Below are positions 54,007 through 64,000 of a stretch of DNA of 64,000 bases, piece after piece. A program made the position numbers and the translations under genes. Source of the stretch: Vitreoscilla filiformis (GTDB taxonomy: Bacteria; Pseudomonadota; Gammaproteobacteria; Burkholderiales; Burkholderiaceae_C); NCBI RefSeq assembly GCF_002222655.1, contig NZ_CP022423.1, positions 2,356,001-2,420,000 on the forward strand, given 5' to 3'. Numbering within the stretch: position 1 is the stretch's first letter; each line of letters starts with the position of its first letter. The notes beneath the pieces are model-generated. The model had not been told where the DNA came from. It searched no databases and worked only from the letters and a program-made list of their open reading frames with translations.

Positions 54007-54570
54007 TTAGACGGCCATCACGTCCGCTTCTTTGGACGCCACCAGCTTGTCAACTTCAGCGATGGTGCGGTCGGTGAGCTTTTGCACATCGTCCTGCGCA
54101 CGACGCTCGTCGTCTTCCGACACCAGCTTTTCCTTGAGCAGTTTCTTGAGCTGCTCGTTGGCATCGCGTCGCAGATTGCGCACCGCCACCTTGGATTCTT
54201 CGCCGGTGTGCTTGACCACCTTGGTCAGCTCCTTGCGGCGCTCTTGAGTCAGCGCGGGCATGGGCACGCGCAGCAGATCACCTTGCGAAGAGGGGTTCAG
54301 CCCCAGATCGGATTCGCGGATGGCTTTTTCGATCTTGGCGCCCATGCCCTTTTCCCAGGGCTGGACGGTGATGGTGCGGGCGTCCAACAGGCTGACGTTG
54401 GCCACTTGACTGATGGGCACCGGCGAGCCGTAGTAGTCCACATGCACCTGATCCAAGATGCCGGGGTGAGCCCGGCCCGTGCGGATCTTTTGCAGTTCGT
54501 TTTTCAGGGCCTCGATGGACTTGGCCATCTTGGTTTCAGCGGTTTTCTTGATCTCAGGAATGGTAGCCAT
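54007..54570 (-). CDS. frr: Ribosome recycling factor
   Basis: This 187-residue factor splits post-termination ribosomes with EF-G. Signatures include [44 protein letters not shown] and [16 protein letters not shown] start at ATG 54570 (MATIPEIKK), giving the standard length; an earlier in-frame start at 54585 is unlikely. Confidence 0.96.
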   Translation of the reverse strand: MATIPEIKKTAETKMAKSIEALKNELQKIRTGRAHPGILDQVHVDYYGSPVPISQVANVSLLDARTITVQPWEKGMGAKIEKAIRESDLGLNPSSQGDLLRVPMPALTQERRKELTKVVKHTGEESKVAVRNLRRDANEQLKKLLKEKLVSEDDERRAQDDVQKLTDRTIAEVDKLVASKEADVMAV

Positions 54571-54642
54571 GGCGAGCGGTTGCAAGCGTTGGATGAAAAG
54601 CGTTCAAGTCTAACGCGCCTGACGGCGCCGGGAGACGCAGCC

Positions 54643-55353
54643 TCAGACGTGTACCAAGGTGCCTTCGTCCTCGCCCAGCACCACGCGCTTGAGCGCACCT
54701 TCCTTGAAGATCGAGAACACCTTGATCGGCAACTTTTGATCGCGGCACAGCGCAAAAGCCGTGGCGTCCAGCACTTGCAGGTTCCTGGCGATGGCCTCGT
54801 CGAAGCTGACGCTGGCGTAGCGCGTGGCCGTCGGGTCTTTCTTGGGGTCGGCGGTGTACACGCCATCGACCTTGGTGGCCTTGAGCACCACCTGCGCGCC
54901 GATCTCGGCACCACGCAGGGCGGCAGCGGTGTCCGTGGTGAAGAAGGGGTTGCCCGTGCCGCCGGCAAAAATCACCACCTTGCCTTCTTCGAGGTATTGC
55001 AGCGCCTTGGGGCGCACATAGGGTTCGACCACTTGGTCGATGGCGATGGCCGACATCACACGGGCCGTCATGCCTTCTTGGCGCATGGTGTCGCCCAGGG
55101 CCAGGGCATTCATCACGGTGGCCATCATGCCCATGTAGTCGGCTGTGGCGCGATCCATGCCACCGGCACCGCCTGCCACGCCACGGAAGATGTTGCCGCC
55201 CCCGATCACCACCGCCACTTCGCAGCCGAGCTGGGTCACTTCGGCCACTTCACGCACCATGCGCACGATGGTGGCACGGTTGATGCCATAGGCGTCGTCG
55301 CCCATCAGGGCTTCACCAGAAAGCTTGAGCAGGATGCGTTTGTAGGCCGGCAT
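54643..55353 (-). CDS. pyrH: UMP kinase
   Basis: This 236-residue hexameric kinase of pyrimidine nucleotide synthesis is of the bacterial amino-acid-kinase fold. It has [25 protein letters not shown] and [21 protein letters not shown]. It sits between tsf and frr, as in most proteobacteria. A hairpin precedes it. Confidence 0.96.
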   Translation of the reverse strand: MPAYKRILLKLSGEALMGDDAYGINRATIVRMVREVAEVTQLGCEVAVVIGGGNIFRGVAGGAGGMDRATADYMGMMATVMNALALGDTMRQEGMTARVMSAIAIDQVVEPYVRPKALQYLEEGKVVIFAGGTGNPFFTTDTAAALRGAEIGAQVVLKATKVDGVYTADPKKDPTATRYASVSFDEAIARNLQVLDATAFALCRDQKLPIKVFSIFKEGALKRVVLGEDEGTLVHV

Positions 55354-55406
55354 AAAAATCCCTCTTGAATGGCGCGGATGAAAACGAAAGCGAAGTCAGG
55401 AAACGC

Positions 55407-55442
55407 ACACGGCGGCCCCGCCGGATGACAGGGCCGCCGTGT
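55407..55442 (-). terminator. Strong hairpin between tsf and pyrH
   Basis: The stem ACACGGCGGCCC / GGGCCGCCGTGT has a 12-base loop. On the minus strand it lies just after the tsf stop. No long T-run follows, so it may act as a partial terminator or protect the rpsB-tsf transcript. Confidence 0.6.
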
Positions 55443-55457
55443 TCAGTCAGGCCGCGA

Positions 55458-56357
55458 TCAGGCGCCGGCCTTGGCAGCGGCCACTTGGGCGGCCACTTCA
55501 GCAGCAAAATCGTCCTGCTTCTTCTCGATGCCTTCGCCGACCACGTACAGGGTGAAGCCCTTGACGGTGGTGCCGGTGCTCTTCAGGTAAGCGCCCACGG
55601 TTTGCTTGCCATCGGCAGCCTTCACGAAGACTTGATCCAGCAGCGACACTTCCTTCAGGAACTTCTGCACCGAACCTTCGACCATCTTGGCGACGATCTC
55701 AGCCGGCTTGCCCGATTCAGCGGCCTTCTCGGCAGCGATCTTGCGTTCCTTCTCGACCAGCTCAGCCGGCACGTCAGCGCCCGACAGCGCAGCCGGCTTC
55801 ATGGCGGCGATGTGCATGGCCACGTCCTTGGCGGCAGTGGCGTCACCGTCGAACTCAACGACCACGCCGATGCGGGTGCCGTGCAGATAAGCCGCCAGCG
55901 ACGAAGCGCCTTCCCAGCGCTTGAAGCGGCGGAACGACATGTTTTCGCCGATCTTGCCGATCAGGCCCTTGCGCACGTCTTCAACGGTGGGGCCGAAGCC
56001 GTCTTGCGACAGCGGCAGAGCGCCCAGCGCTTCGATGTCAGCCGGGTTGTTGGCGGCGATCAGTTCAGCGCACGACTTGGCCATGGCCATGAACGAATCG
56101 TTCTTGGTGACGAAGTCGGTTTCGCAGTTGATTTCGATCAGGGCGCCCACATTGCCGTTCACAGCGGAAGCGACCACGCCTTCGGCGGTGATGCGCGCTG
56201 CGGCCTTACCCGCCTTGTTGCCCAGCTTGACGCGCAGGATTTCTTCAGCGCGACCCATGTCGCCATCGGCTTCGGTCAGGGCCTTCTTGCACTCCATCAT
56301 CGGGGCGTCGGTCTTGGCGCGCAGCTCGGACACCATCTTTGCGGTAATCGCAGCCAT
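55458..56357 (-). CDS. tsf: Elongation factor Ts
   Basis: This 299-residue nucleotide exchange factor for EF-Tu begins [27 protein letters not shown], followed by the conserved TDFVTKND segment in the core and a C-terminal module. Start ATG 56357 is conserved; the frame upstream to 56423 lies in the rpsB-tsf gap. It is co-transcribed with rpsB through a hairpin region. Confidence 0.96.
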   Translation of the reverse strand: MAAITAKMVSELRAKTDAPMMECKKALTEADGDMGRAEEILRVKLGNKAGKAAARITAEGVVASAVNGNVGALIEINCETDFVTKNDSFMAMAKSCAELIAANNPADIEALGALPLSQDGFGPTVEDVRKGLIGKIGENMSFRRFKRWEGASSLAAYLHGTRIGVVVEFDGDATAAKDVAMHIAAMKPAALSGADVPAELVEKERKIAAEKAAESGKPAEIVAKMVEGSVQKFLKEVSLLDQVFVKAADGKQTVGAYLKSTGTTVKGFTLYVVGEGIEKKQDDFAAEVAAQVAAAKAGA

Positions 56358-56383
56358 CGTGTGTTTCTCCGTACTTTGTGAGG

Positions 56384-56411
56384 GCTGGGGCTCACCCATG
56401 CGAGCCCCAGC
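56384..56411 (-). other. Hairpin in the tsf leader
   Basis: GCTGGGGCT (56384-56392) pairs with AGCCCCAGC (56403-56411) with a 10-base loop, 27 bases upstream of the tsf ATG. It is a candidate RNA structure controlling tsf translation or mRNA processing. Confidence 0.45.
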
Positions 56412-56431
56412 GAACATGATCAAGGGATATG

Positions 56432-56455
56432 AAAAAGGGGCTGTGACAGCCCCTT
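56432..56455 (-). terminator. Rho-independent-like terminator/attenuator between rpsB and tsf
   Basis: On the minus strand, AAGGGGCTG / CAGCCCCTT with a 3-base loop is followed by a short T-run, 35 bases after the rpsB stop. Partial termination here would let rpsB be expressed above tsf. Confidence 0.7.
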
Positions 56456-56489
56456 GGTGCGCAGCGCCAACTCAGGGCGCTTGACGCGA

Positions 56490-57242
56490 TCAGGCTTCTT
56501 CGCTGACTTCGACGAATTCGTCGCCATCGGCCGGGGCAGCCACAGCGGCGACCAGCTCGTGGGTGGCAGCGGCCTTGCCTTCCAGCACGGCGTCGGCCAT
56601 GGCCTTGGCGTACAGGGCGACGGCCTTGGCCGAGTCATCGTTGCCGGGGATCACGTAGTCCACGCCATCGGGCGAGTGGTTGGTATCGACCACGCCGACC
56701 ACAGGAATGCCCAGCTTCTTGGCTTCGGCCACGGCGATCTTGTGGAAGCCCACGTCGATCACGAAGATGGCGTCCGGCAAAGCGCCCAGATCTTGGATAC
56801 CGCCGATGTCTTTTTCCAGCTTGGCCAGCTCACGGTCGAACAGCAGCGCTTCTTTCTTGATGCGCAGTTCGGCGCCAGCGTCCTTCTGGCCTTGCATGTC
56901 CTTCAGCTTCTTCAGCGAGCCCTTGACGGTCTTGAAGTTGGTCAGCATGCCGCCGAGCCAGCGTTGATCGACGTAGGGCATGCCGCAGCGAGCGGCTTCC
57001 ATGGCCACCACGTCACGGGCTTGGCGCTTGGTGCCGACGAACAGCACGGTGCCGCGCTTGGCCGCCAGTTGACGCACGAACTTCAGGGCTTCCTCGAACT
57101 TGGGCAGGGTCTTTTCGAGGTTGATGATGTGAATCTTGTTGCGATGGCCGTAGATGAAGGGGGCCATCTTGGGGTTCCAGAAGCGGGTTTGGTGACCGAA
57201 GTGGACACCGGCTTCCAGCATTTCGCGCATCGAAACGGACAT
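56490..57242 (-). CDS. rpsB: 30S ribosomal protein S2
   Basis: This 250-residue protein has [49 protein letters not shown] and [22 protein letters not shown], all S2 signatures. The start is ATG 57242, with GGAGAT upstream; the very long open frame beyond it to 57980 is not S2. A promoter lies at 57422-57450. Confidence 0.96.
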   Translation of the reverse strand: MSVSMREMLEAGVHFGHQTRFWNPKMAPFIYGHRNKIHIINLEKTLPKFEEALKFVRQLAAKRGTVLFVGTKRQARDVVAMEAARCGMPYVDQRWLGGMLTNFKTVKGSLKKLKDMQGQKDAGAELRIKKEALLFDRELAKLEKDIGGIQDLGALPDAIFVIDVGFHKIAVAEAKKLGIPVVGVVDTNHSPDGVDYVIPGNDDSAKAVALYAKAMADAVLEGKAAATHELVAAVAAPADGDEFVEVSEEA

Positions 57243-57421
57243 GGGAGATCTCCGAAGGTTGGGTCTTGAACACCGGCACAGATCGCACGCGAGGCCGCCA
57301 AAACGGGGCTTCTCAACGCCACGACACCTTGATTTACCGGGTTCGAGGATCGCAGGGCCTGCGCCCCGCACAGCAGTTGAACTTCGCTCAAAACGCTTTA
57401 GCGCACCGAACGAAGCCGATG

Positions 57422-57450
57422 ATTGTAGCAGGCCCGACACCTGCTGGCAC
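57422..57450 (-). promoter_or_regulatory. Promoter of the rpsB operon
   Basis: On the minus strand GTGCCA (57445-57450) and TACAAT (57422-57427) are 17 bases apart, in the gap between rpsB and the divergent nnr gene. This is a good -10 with a weaker -35, and leaves a leader of about 175 bases that could carry the S2 autoregulatory RNA site. Confidence 0.6.
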
Positions 57451-57480
57451 AGCCCCGCCCTCGGTGCTAGGCTCCCCGGC

Positions 57481-59079
57481 ATGATGCCCGCTCCATCCAC
57501 TGCCACCAACTTTCCCCTTCTGTCGTCCACCGTGCTGTGCGTGGACACGCCCACCGCCGCCCTGCCCTTGCATGACGCCACCACGGCCCGCCAACTCGAA
57601 ACCCACGCCCTGGCGCAACACCCCCCGCACGCGCTGATGCAAGTGGCCGGTTGGGCGCTGGCGCGTTGGGTTCTGGCCCTGGCCCCCCATGCGCGGCGCA
57701 TTTGGGTGGTGTGCGGCCCCGGCAACAACGGCGGGGATGGTTTGGTGGCGGCGCGCTGGCTGCACGAGTGGGGCAAGTCGGTGGAAGTGAGTTTGCTGGG
57801 CGACCCCGCCCGCCTGCCCCACGACGCGGCCCACGCGCTGGCCTCCGCCCTCGACGCCGGCTTGCAGCCCCACCCCCAACCGGAACCGCAGCAGCCGCCC
57901 GACGTGATCGTGGACGCACTGCTCGGCCTGGGCCAAAGCCGGGCGCCCGCCGGGGCGTTGGCCCAGGCGGTGCGCGCCATGGCGCGGGCACGCCACCATC
58001 CTCACACCCAAGTGCTGGCGGTCGATCTACCGACCGGGCTGTGTGCGGACAGCGGCCAGCCGCTCGGTGAGCCGTGCGTCCGTGCCGATGCCACGCTGGC
58101 TTTGTTGAGTTTGAAACCCGGCCTCTACACCGGCCAAGGCCGCGACTGGGCCGGCGCGCTGTGGTGGGCGCCGCTGCTCGCACCCAGCCATCCGGCGTGG
58201 CAAATGGTGCCGGCTTCGGCAGGATTGACCGGCCAAGCCGATGTGCGCACCCTCTTGGCCCCCCGACAGCACGCCCAGCACAAAGGCAGTTTTGGTGATG
58301 TCTGGGTGATGGGTGGCAGTGCGGGCATGGCCGGCGCCGCACAACTGGCCGCCCGGGCGGCTTTGCACGCGGGGGCCGGGCGGGTGTACCTGGCCCCGGC
58401 AGCCGCCGATGGCCCGCCCCCTGGCGCCGATCCGCTGCAACCCGAACTGATGCACCGCACGCCGCGAGATTGGCGCGCATCCGACGCGCTGGCCGCTGCC
58501 ACCGTGGTCTGCGGCTGCGGTGGCGGGGCGGCGGTGGCCGACGTGCTGCCCGAGGTGCTCGCCCACAGCGCCCGCCTGGTGCTGGACGCCGACGCCCTCA
58601 ACGCCGTGGCTGCCAGCCCCGCCCTGCGCGCCGCCTTGGTGCAACGCGCCCAGCGCCAGCACGCCACGGTGTTAACGCCACATCCCTTAGAGGCGGCCCG
58701 TCTGCTCGGCAGCAGCACCGCGCAAGTGCAAGCCCGGCGCAGCGAAGCGGCACAGCGCCTGGCCCAGCAACTGCACGCGGTGGTGGTCCTCAAGGGATCG
58801 GGCTCGGTGCTGGCCCAACCGGATGGGCACTGGTGGATCAACCCCACCGGCAACGCCCGCCTGGCCACGCCCGGCAGTGGTGATGTGCTGGCGGGCTGGC
58901 TGGGCGGTTTGTGGAGCACCCAAGGCGCAGGCCCTGGGGCTCAAGACGTGGCACAGGCCCGTCGCTGCGCCGCTGCGGCGGTCTGGCTGCACGGTCAGGC
59001 GGCGGTGGGTGACACGCGCCTGCCCTTGCCCGCCGCCGCGCTGATCGCCGCCATGGGCGACGCGGTGCGGACGTTGTAA
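57481..59079 (+). CDS. nnr: Bifunctional NAD(P)HX epimerase/dehydratase
   Basis: This 532-residue fusion enzyme repairs hydrated NAD(P)H. The N-terminal YjeF_N epimerase domain shows [18 protein letters not shown] and [13 protein letters not shown]. The C-terminal carbohydrate-kinase-like ADP-dependent dehydratase shows [34 protein letters not shown] and the catalytic [14 protein letters not shown]. The start at ATG 57481 is the first plausible one; the open frame further upstream crosses the rpsB promoter. The end is 14 bases from the convergent yajQ. Confidence 0.93.
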   Translation: MMPAPSTATNFPLLSSTVLCVDTPTAALPLHDATTARQLETHALAQHPPHALMQVAGWALARWVLALAPHARRIWVVCGPGNNGGDGLVAARWLHEWGKSVEVSLLGDPARLPHDAAHALASALDAGLQPHPQPEPQQPPDVIVDALLGLGQSRAPAGALAQAVRAMARARHHPHTQVLAVDLPTGLCADSGQPLGEPCVRADATLALLSLKPGLYTGQGRDWAGALWWAPLLAPSHPAWQMVPASAGLTGQADVRTLLAPRQHAQHKGSFGDVWVMGGSAGMAGAAQLAARAALHAGAGRVYLAPAAADGPPPGADPLQPELMHRTPRDWRASDALAAATVVCGCGGGAAVADVLPEVLAHSARLVLDADALNAVAASPALRAALVQRAQRQHATVLTPHPLEAARLLGSSTAQVQARRSEAAQRLAQQLHAVVVLKGSGSVLAQPDGHWWINPTGNARLATPGSGDVLAGWLGGLWSTQGAGPGAQDVAQARRCAAAAVWLHGQAAVGDTRLPLPAAALIAAMGDAVRTL

Positions 59080-59093
59080 GCGGCGGGTGAGGC

Positions 59094-59588
59094 TCAGTCG
59101 CGGAAGTTTTCGTACTTCAGCGGTTGGTCGCTGAAGTCTTTTTTCAGCAAGGCGATGGCCGTTTGCAGGTCATCGCGGTTCTTGCCGGTGATGCGCACCG
59201 TGTCCCCCTGGATGCTGGCTTGCACCTTGAGTTTGCTGTTCTTCACCCCGGCCACGATTTTCTTGGCCAGATCGCTTTCGATGCCGGCCTTGATCTTCCA
59301 GGTTTGGCGCACCTTGTCGCCGCCGATTTTTTCGAGCTTGGCGCTCATGTCCAAGTAGTTGATCGTCACGCCCTGCTTGGTGAGCTTGCCCACCAACACG
59401 GTGCTGACTTGTTCAATCTGGAAATCCGAATCGCCCACGAGCTGGATTTCCTTCTCTTTCTCCTTCAGCTCGGCGGCTGCGCTGGTGCCCTTGAAGTCGA
59501 AGCGGGTGCCGATCTCTTTCTTGGCGTTGTCCACGGCATGTTTGATGGCGACCATGTCGGGTTCGAGAACGGTGTCAAAGCTGGGCAT
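59094..59588 (-). CDS. yajQ: YajQ-family nucleotide-binding protein
   Basis: This 164-residue protein of the YajQ family ([35 protein letters not shown]) has two ferredoxin-like folds. Members bind nucleotides, and some homologues bind cyclic di-GMP and act with transcription factors. Start ATG 59588 gives the standard length. It is divergent from murB with a 54-base gap. Confidence 0.95.
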   Translation of the reverse strand: MPSFDTVLEPDMVAIKHAVDNAKKEIGTRFDFKGTSAAAELKEKEKEIQLVGDSDFQIEQVSTVLVGKLTKQGVTINYLDMSAKLEKIGGDKVRQTWKIKAGIESDLAKKIVAGVKNSKLKVQASIQGDTVRITGKNRDDLQTAIALLKKDFSDQPLKYENFRD

Positions 59589-59642
59589 GAAGCGTCTTTC
59601 CTGGCAAAAAGCGAATGAAAAAGAATGGCGGAAAATTCTGCC

Positions 59643-60659
59643 ATGCAGATCGAACCCGACGTTAGCCTCAAATCCCTCAACACCTTTGGCCTGCCCGCTG
59701 TGGCGGGCCGCTTGGTGCGCATCACTTCGGACGCGGACGTGCGTCGCGTCGTGGATCACCCCGACCTGGGCCGAGCCCCCAAATTCGTGCTGGGCGGCGG
59801 CAGCAACGTCATCTTCACCCGGGACATGCCCGAGCTGGTGCTCAAAGTCGAAGTCATGGGCCAGCGTTTGGTGGAGGAACGCGCCGATGCGTGGATCGTT
59901 GAAATCGGCGCGGGCGAACGCTGGCACGACGCGGTCGCGTGGACGCTCGACCAAGGCTGGCCTGGCCTGGAAAACATGGCCCTGATCCCCGGCACGGTGG
60001 GCGCCGCGCCCGTGCAAAACATCGGCGCTTACGGGCTGGAACTGCAAGACCGGTTCGAGTCCCTGGACACGGTGGATTTGCTCACCGGTCGCACCGTGAC
60101 ACTCGACGCTTGGCAGTGTCGCTTCGGCTACCGGGACAGCATTTTCAAAGGCGCCCTGGCCGGCAAGAGTGTGATCACCCGCGTGCGACTGCGCTTGCCC
60201 AAGCCCTGGCAACCCATCCTGGGCTACCTCGATTTGGAACGCAAAATGGCCGAAACCGGCTGCACCACGCCCGATGCACGCACCATTTTTGAGTGGGTGT
60301 GCCAAATCCGCCGCGCCAAGTTGCCCGACCCGGCGCACATCGGCAACGTGGGCAGTTTCTTTAAAAACCCGGTGGTCACACCCGAACAGTGCCGGGACAT
60401 CATCGCCCGCGATCCCCACGTCGTGCATTACCCGATGGAGGATGGCCACTTCAAACTCGCCGCCGGTTGGCTCATCGACGCCTGCGGCTGGAAGGGCAAA
60501 ACCATCGGGCACGCCGGCGTTTACGAAAAGCAGGCCCTGGTGCTGGTGAACCGGGGCGGCGCCATCGGCTCCGAAGTGCAGACGCTGGCCCGCGCCATCC
60601 AAGAAAGCGTTTACGGGCGCTTTGGCATCCGGCTGGAGCCCGAACCGGTCGTTGTTTGA
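59643..60659 (+). CDS. murB: UDP-N-acetylmuramate dehydrogenase
   Basis: This 338-residue FAD enzyme of peptidoglycan synthesis reduces UDP-GlcNAc-enolpyruvate. It has LGGGSNVIF, the flavin loop [24 protein letters not shown] (catalytic Ser) and the C-terminal [12 protein letters not shown] prefer ATG 59643 ([16 protein letters not shown]), where homology begins; an in-frame ATG 59625 is possible. The 3' end overlaps the convergent kinase by 49 bases. Confidence 0.95.
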   Translation: MQIEPDVSLKSLNTFGLPAVAGRLVRITSDADVRRVVDHPDLGRAPKFVLGGGSNVIFTRDMPELVLKVEVMGQRLVEERADAWIVEIGAGERWHDAVAWTLDQGWPGLENMALIPGTVGAAPVQNIGAYGLELQDRFESLDTVDLLTGRTVTLDAWQCRFGYRDSIFKGALAGKSVITRVRLRLPKPWQPILGYLDLERKMAETGCTTPDARTIFEWVCQIRRAKLPDPAHIGNVGSFFKNPVVTPEQCRDIIARDPHVVHYPMEDGHFKLAAGWLIDACGWKGKTIGHAGVYEKQALVLVNRGGAIGSEVQTLARAIQESVYGRFGIRLEPEPVVV

Positions 60660-62980
60660 GCGGATGGGGCGGGCATCGTGGCGGCAGTGAAACCCAGCAG
60701 GCGGCAGCACGCCTGGGTTTCCTGCCAAGTGTGTTGCAGTTGGGCGATGGCCTCGACATCACACTGCGGGGGCGTGGCGCGGCTTTGCTGTTCGATGTGC
60801 CGGGCCTGCTCGGCCACCGCCTTCAGCCCGAGCAGGGTTGCACCGCCTTTGAGCTGGTGCGCAGCTTGGGTGAGTTGGGCCGCATCTTGCGCTTGGCCTG
60901 CGGCCACCAAACGCCCCAAGGTGCCGGACTGATCGGCCAAAAATTGCCCCAATAAACCTTGCAGCTTGGCATGGGTGAACACCTGGCAAGCACTGGCCAG
61001 CGCATCCAAATGGATCAGCCGAGCCACGCCTCCGGCATTCGCTGGGGCTGGAGCTGGCGCAGGGGACGGCGCTGACAAGCCAGCGGCCATGGGCGCCCCC
61101 GGGGCCACATCAGCCCGATGGGCACCAAACCAGCGCCCCAGCAGCACCCGCACGGCTGCCGCGTCAAACGGCTTGACCAGCACATCGTTCATCCCCGCTT
61201 GCAGCGCGTTGGCACGGGCCACCTCGTAGGCGTCGGCGGTCACGGCGATCACCGGAATGTGTGCCAAAGCGTCTGGACGCAGCCTCAGGCGCCGCGTGGT
61301 GGCCAAACCATCGAGCACCGGCATGTGCATGTCTATCAACACGACATCCGCCCAGTGCTCATTCAGCGTGTCCAGCGCCTGGGCACCGTCATTGACCTGC
61401 CGCACACGGTGGCCGAGCTGACCCAGCAGCGTACTGAGGTACAAGCGGCTGCTGGGGTCGTCCTCAACCACCAAAATGTCCAGCGGCCCGTCTGCTGACG
61501 GCGATACATCCGGCGGAGGCGCACAGGGAACACCTGCCGATGGCGGCGCCTCGCTGCTCGCTGCCGGCGCCTCACTCAAGGGCAACGGCAACACCACTGT
61601 GAAGCAACTACCTTGGCCTGGGTGGCTCGACACCGAAATATCCCCCCCCATCATGCGCGCCAGGGTGCGGGAAATCTCCAAACCCAGACCCGTCCCGCCA
61701 TAGCGCCGGGCAATGCCCGCGTCGCCTTGGCTGAAGCGCTGGAACAGCCGGTCGAGGGTGGCCCCGTCCATGCCGATGCCGGTGTCCTTCACCACGAACG
61801 CCACGCCCTGCGCTCCTCCTTCTACGCGCAGGCTCACCTCCCCTTGCGGCGTGAACTTGATGGCGTTGGACAACAAGTTGAACAGCACTTGGCGCAAGCG
61901 CGTGTCGTCCGCTTGCACCCAGGTGGGCACCTGGGGGCCACGCTCCACCCGCAATGTCAAGCCGCGAGTTCGCGCAGCGGCTTGCATCACCGAACCCACG
62001 TCGGCCAGCAACCGCCCCAGATCGACCGGCCCCACACACAACGTCAAGCGCCCTGATTCGAGGCGGGACATGTCCAGGATGTCGTTGAGCAACGCCAGTA
62101 AATGCTGCGTCGCATCCTGGGCGGTTTGCAGGTAGCACCGACGCTGGTCTTCTGGCGGTTGGGTACTGAGCAGATCCAGCATGCCCAGCATGCCGTGCAA
62201 AGGCGTGCGCAGTTCGTGGCTCATGGTGGCCAGGAACACACTTTTGGCTTGGTTGGCGCCATCGGCAGCGGCGCGGGCTTGTTCGAGTCGGGCGGTCAAG
62301 GCTTCCAGCTCTTGGCCTCGGCGGCGGATGAGTTGAGCGTCGTAGCGCAACATCAGGGCCAAAGAGAGGGTCAGCAGACCGAACACGATGGTGGTCACCA
62401 AGCCCATTTTGTTGAGCTGGGACACGGCACGAATGCGCTCATCCTCACGTTCAGAAGCACTGACGGAGGCGGCCACACTCAGCTCACGCAGGGTCGGCAA
62501 CCACACCTCCAGCAAGGCTTGCAGGGCTGCCAGCTCCATCCCGGAAGGACGACCCGCTGGCGTCACCTCACCGGCAAGACGCACTGCATCGGCCAAGTGA
62601 GACCACGCATACAGCGCTTCTCGGGTGGCTTCATAACGGAGATGCTGCGGCACCGCCAGCTCTTGGCGCTCCGGGCCAATCAAGCTGAGTCGGCTGACAA
62701 AAATGTCGTGCCGAACCATCCAGCGGGCCGTCACCGACGGCTCATCGGGCGCCAGTTGAGCGTCTTGCAAGGCTGCGATCACACGCAATGCCTCAAACTC
62801 AACTTCGGAAAACGACCACCCCCGGGCGTGATCCACCAAGGCGATGGAGCGCTCTAACAATTTGACTTGGCGAAACTGCACCCCCATCACCACCAACAAC
62901 GCCAAGAACAGCGCCAAACTCAAGCCCCGAAGCAACCAACGATGCCAAGGCGAGCCAGGCTCAGCCGGAAAAAGAATCAT
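60611..62980 (-). CDS. Hybrid sensor histidine kinase with HPt domain
   Basis: This 789-residue membrane kinase has a first transmembrane helix at about 15-37, a periplasmic helical sensor region (about 38-190) and a second helix near 190-212. It is followed by a coiled coil, HisKA with H255 ([11 protein letters not shown]), HATPase ([19 protein letters not shown]), a receiver with D550 (VVLIDMHMP) and a C-terminal HPt with H708 ([11 protein letters not shown]). This is a complete internal phosphorelay; the output regulator lies elsewhere. It is coupled by a 4-base overlap to an upstream molybdopterin-fold exported protein. The C-terminus overlaps murB. Confidence 0.93.
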   Translation of the reverse strand: MILFPAEPGSPWHRWLLRGLSLALFLALLVVMGVQFRQVKLLERSIALVDHARGWSFSEVEFEALRVIAALQDAQLAPDEPSVTARWMVRHDIFVSRLSLIGPERQELAVPQHLRYEATREALYAWSHLADAVRLAGEVTPAGRPSGMELAALQALLEVWLPTLRELSVAASVSASEREDERIRAVSQLNKMGLVTTIVFGLLTLSLALMLRYDAQLIRRRGQELEALTARLEQARAAADGANQAKSVFLATMSHELRTPLHGMLGMLDLLSTQPPEDQRRCYLQTAQDATQHLLALLNDILDMSRLESGRLTLCVGPVDLGRLLADVGSVMQAAARTRGLTLRVERGPQVPTWVQADDTRLRQVLFNLLSNAIKFTPQGEVSLRVEGGAQGVAFVVKDTGIGMDGATLDRLFQRFSQGDAGIARRYGGTGLGLEISRTLARMMGGDISVSSHPGQGSCFTVVLPLPLSEAPAASSEAPPSAGVPCAPPPDVSPSADGPLDILVVEDDPSSRLYLSTLLGQLGHRVRQVNDGAQALDTLNEHWADVVLIDMHMPVLDGLATTRRLRLRPDALAHIPVIAVTADAYEVARANALQAGMNDVLVKPFDAAAVRVLLGRWFGAHRADVAPGAPMAAGLSAPSPAPAPAPANAGGVARLIHLDALASACQVFTHAKLQGLLGQFLADQSGTLGRLVAAGQAQDAAQLTQAAHQLKGGATLLGLKAVAEQARHIEQQSRATPPQCDVEAIAQLQHTWQETQACCRLLGFTAATMPAPSAQTTTGSGSSRMPKRP

Positions 62981-63534
62981 GAAATTTCAAGACGACACAA
63001 CTGCCAAACCGATCGGTTGAAATACTGCTGGCGGCGCAGCTCGTTGCGTTCGTCGAAAGGGTAGATGATGAAGAGCGGCCCACGCTCGCGCACGGGCATC
63101 GGGCGGCCATCTTGTAACAGCGCCACGATCACATTCCATTCGTCGGCGTCGCTGGCGGGCAGGTCTACGACATAGTCGTTCAGCCCGATGGCGCGCAAAA
63201 CTTGGCCTTGCGCTTGCACCTTGTCCAACACCGTGCGCAACAACGGGCCCGAGAATTGCGGACTGCCAGCATGCCAAGGAGTGCGGGTGCGAAACTGGTG
63301 TTGAGGCAGGGCCGAGAGCATGTCAAGGGTGAAGCCAAACCCTTGAGGGCTGTTGCTGACCTTGATCTTGCCTGAGATGTTGAGCACCGGCTCGCCGAGC
63401 GCCGCACGCGCCTGTCCCAGCCACGGCCAAGCTGCTGCGGCAAGAATGCATTGGCGGCGCGAGACGGAGGAAAGCATGGGCGGACGTTGAGCCGTTATGA
63501 GGTGCTGGGCAGAGTCGGGCAGTTTGAGCATCAT
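62977..63534 (-). CDS. Exported molybdopterin-fold (sulfite-oxidase-like) small protein
   Basis: This 185-residue protein from ATG 63534 may start instead at ATG 63477, giving 166 residues with a Tat-like signal (SRRQCILAAAAWPWLGQARA). The mature part (VLNISGKI..., SGPLLRTVLDKVQAQG, VVDLPASDADEWNVIVALLQDGRPMPVRERGPLFIIYPFD) resembles the Oxidored_molyb fold. The mature protein has only one Cys, near the C-terminus, so it lacks the family's usual molybdenum-ligating Cys and is probably a binding or sensing protein. ATGA overlap with the hybrid kinase suggests it serves as its periplasmic input. Confidence 0.7.
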   Translation of the reverse strand: MMLKLPDSAQHLITAQRPPMLSSVSRRQCILAAAAWPWLGQARAALGEPVLNISGKIKVSNSPQGFGFTLDMLSALPQHQFRTRTPWHAGSPQFSGPLLRTVLDKVQAQGQVLRAIGLNDYVVDLPASDADEWNVIVALLQDGRPMPVRERGPLFIIYPFDERNELRRQQYFNRSVWQLCRLEIS

Positions 63535-63720
63535 GGCTATCCCTATAGCGTGATTGCATGCCCCGACCCCCTAATTCGTCACTTGCGCCGTGTGTTGGCA
63601 CAAGTCGCGGTGAACACGGAATCAACAGGCTGTGCATGTGATGTGGAACGGCCAATCTATCGCAGCTTGCTGCGCCCTATTTGTAACCATTTCCATTCGG
63701 CAGTGACAGAGAGTAATTCG

Positions 63721-64000
63721 ATGCAACGGACATCCTTCATTTTTCTAGGGGTGGCGGTGGCCAGTTTGACAGGCTGCACCGCTGTGGAAGGTTTAAGTGG
63801 TCGCATTTCTGAACAAATGCGAGCCGCCGAACAAAATCGGCAGCAAGCGCAAATGGAAACGGCCCGTAAACGGTGCCTAGACTATGGCTATGAACCCGGC
63901 AATGAAACTTTTGCTGCCTGTGTGCAAAAGGAATTTACCGACCTATCGACCCCACGGTCGGCAGTGACCGTGGGCAGCGTGAACATCGGCGGCAGTGCGG
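63721..64000 (+). CDS. Lipoprotein, incomplete at window end
   Basis: This starts at ATG 63721 with a lipoprotein signal (FIFLGVAVASLTGC, lipobox LTGC, lipidated Cys at residue 19), followed by a Gln/Arg/Glu-rich helix (EQMRAAEQNRQQAQMETARKR) and a CLDYGY...FAACVQ segment with two Cys that could pair. The gene continues beyond base 64000. The family is not recognised. It is divergent from the kinase operon with a gap of about 190 bases that shows nothing else identifiable. Confidence 0.75.
   Translation, partial: MQRTSFIFLGVAVASLTGCTAVEGLSGRISEQMRAAEQNRQQAQMETARKRCLDYGYEPGNETFAACVQKEFTDLSTPRSAVTVGSVNIGGSA

Overview
The window is high-GC chromosomal DNA from a betaproteobacterium, most likely of the order Burkholderiales. 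The evidence is the gene order rpsB-tsf-pyrH-frr-uppS-cdsA-dxr-rseP-bamA-ompH-lpxD-fabZ-lpxA-lpxB-rnhB, a dnaG-rpoD pair whose sigma factor has a long Ala/Lys/acidic N-terminus, and an H-NS-like protein with the TWTGRG motif. The genus cannot be fixed from the sequence. There are no rRNA, tRNA or CRISPR loci that I can see.

Region 1 (1-10.43 kb) is the distal end of an integron gene-cassette array. AT-rich cassettes alternate with five copies of a group IIC intron on the opposite (minus) strand. When each intron is removed in silico, the flanks rejoin into a textbook attC site. In all four junctions where both flanks are visible, the intron sits at the same place inside the R'' box (RYYTA/AC on +, GT/TRRRY on -). 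Three different core sequences occur (GTTAGAC, GTTAGCC, GTTATAC), and each is matched by the R'' of its own cassette. Intron copies 2 and 3 have an intact reverse transcriptase/maturase with YADD. Copy 1 has a one-base frameshift, copy 4 has lost the whole RT gene, and copy 5 keeps only the RT C-terminus. A 2701-bp unit (intron plus cassette A) is tandemly repeated with almost no divergence. The cassettes carry a small glycine-zipper membrane peptide with a 44-residue zinc ribbon (cassette A, twice), an unknown 94-residue protein plus an ABM-type monooxygenase (cassette B), and a TumE/DUF6516-like toxin with a winged-helix antitoxin (cassette C).

Region 2 (10.4-38 kb) is ordinary chromosome with some accessory functions. 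It holds a PIN/RHH toxin-antitoxin pair, assimilatory nitrite reductase nirBD divergent from serB, and a three-gene signalling operon (CBS-PAS protein, orphan ABC-type binding protein, hybrid histidine kinase). Next come the helicase hrpA, which contains in-frame REP-like palindromes, a TIGR03790-type protein, argA, yggX, a ferric-iron binding protein with a possible Fur box, an H-NS-like protein, dnaG-rpoD, a secreted GH5 glycosidase and hemH.

Region 3 (38.0-41.6 kb) is a single AT-rich gene for a 1180-residue secreted protein. It has a lysozyme-like region, a CHAP-like region and five 111-residue repeats, and it looks horizontally acquired.

Region 4 (42.0-57.5 kb, minus strand) is the envelope and translation cluster: protein synthesis (rpsB, tsf, frr), UMP kinase, undecaprenyl-PP and CDP-DAG synthesis, isoprenoid synthesis, RseP, outer membrane assembly (BamA, Skp), lipid A synthesis (LpxD/FabZ/LpxA/LpxB), RNase HII and an rRNA methyltransferase.

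Region 5 (57.5-64 kb) holds the NAD(P)HX repair enzyme, a YajQ protein, murB, a hybrid kinase with an HPt domain translationally coupled to a small molybdopterin-fold exported protein, and the start of a lipoprotein gene cut by the window end.
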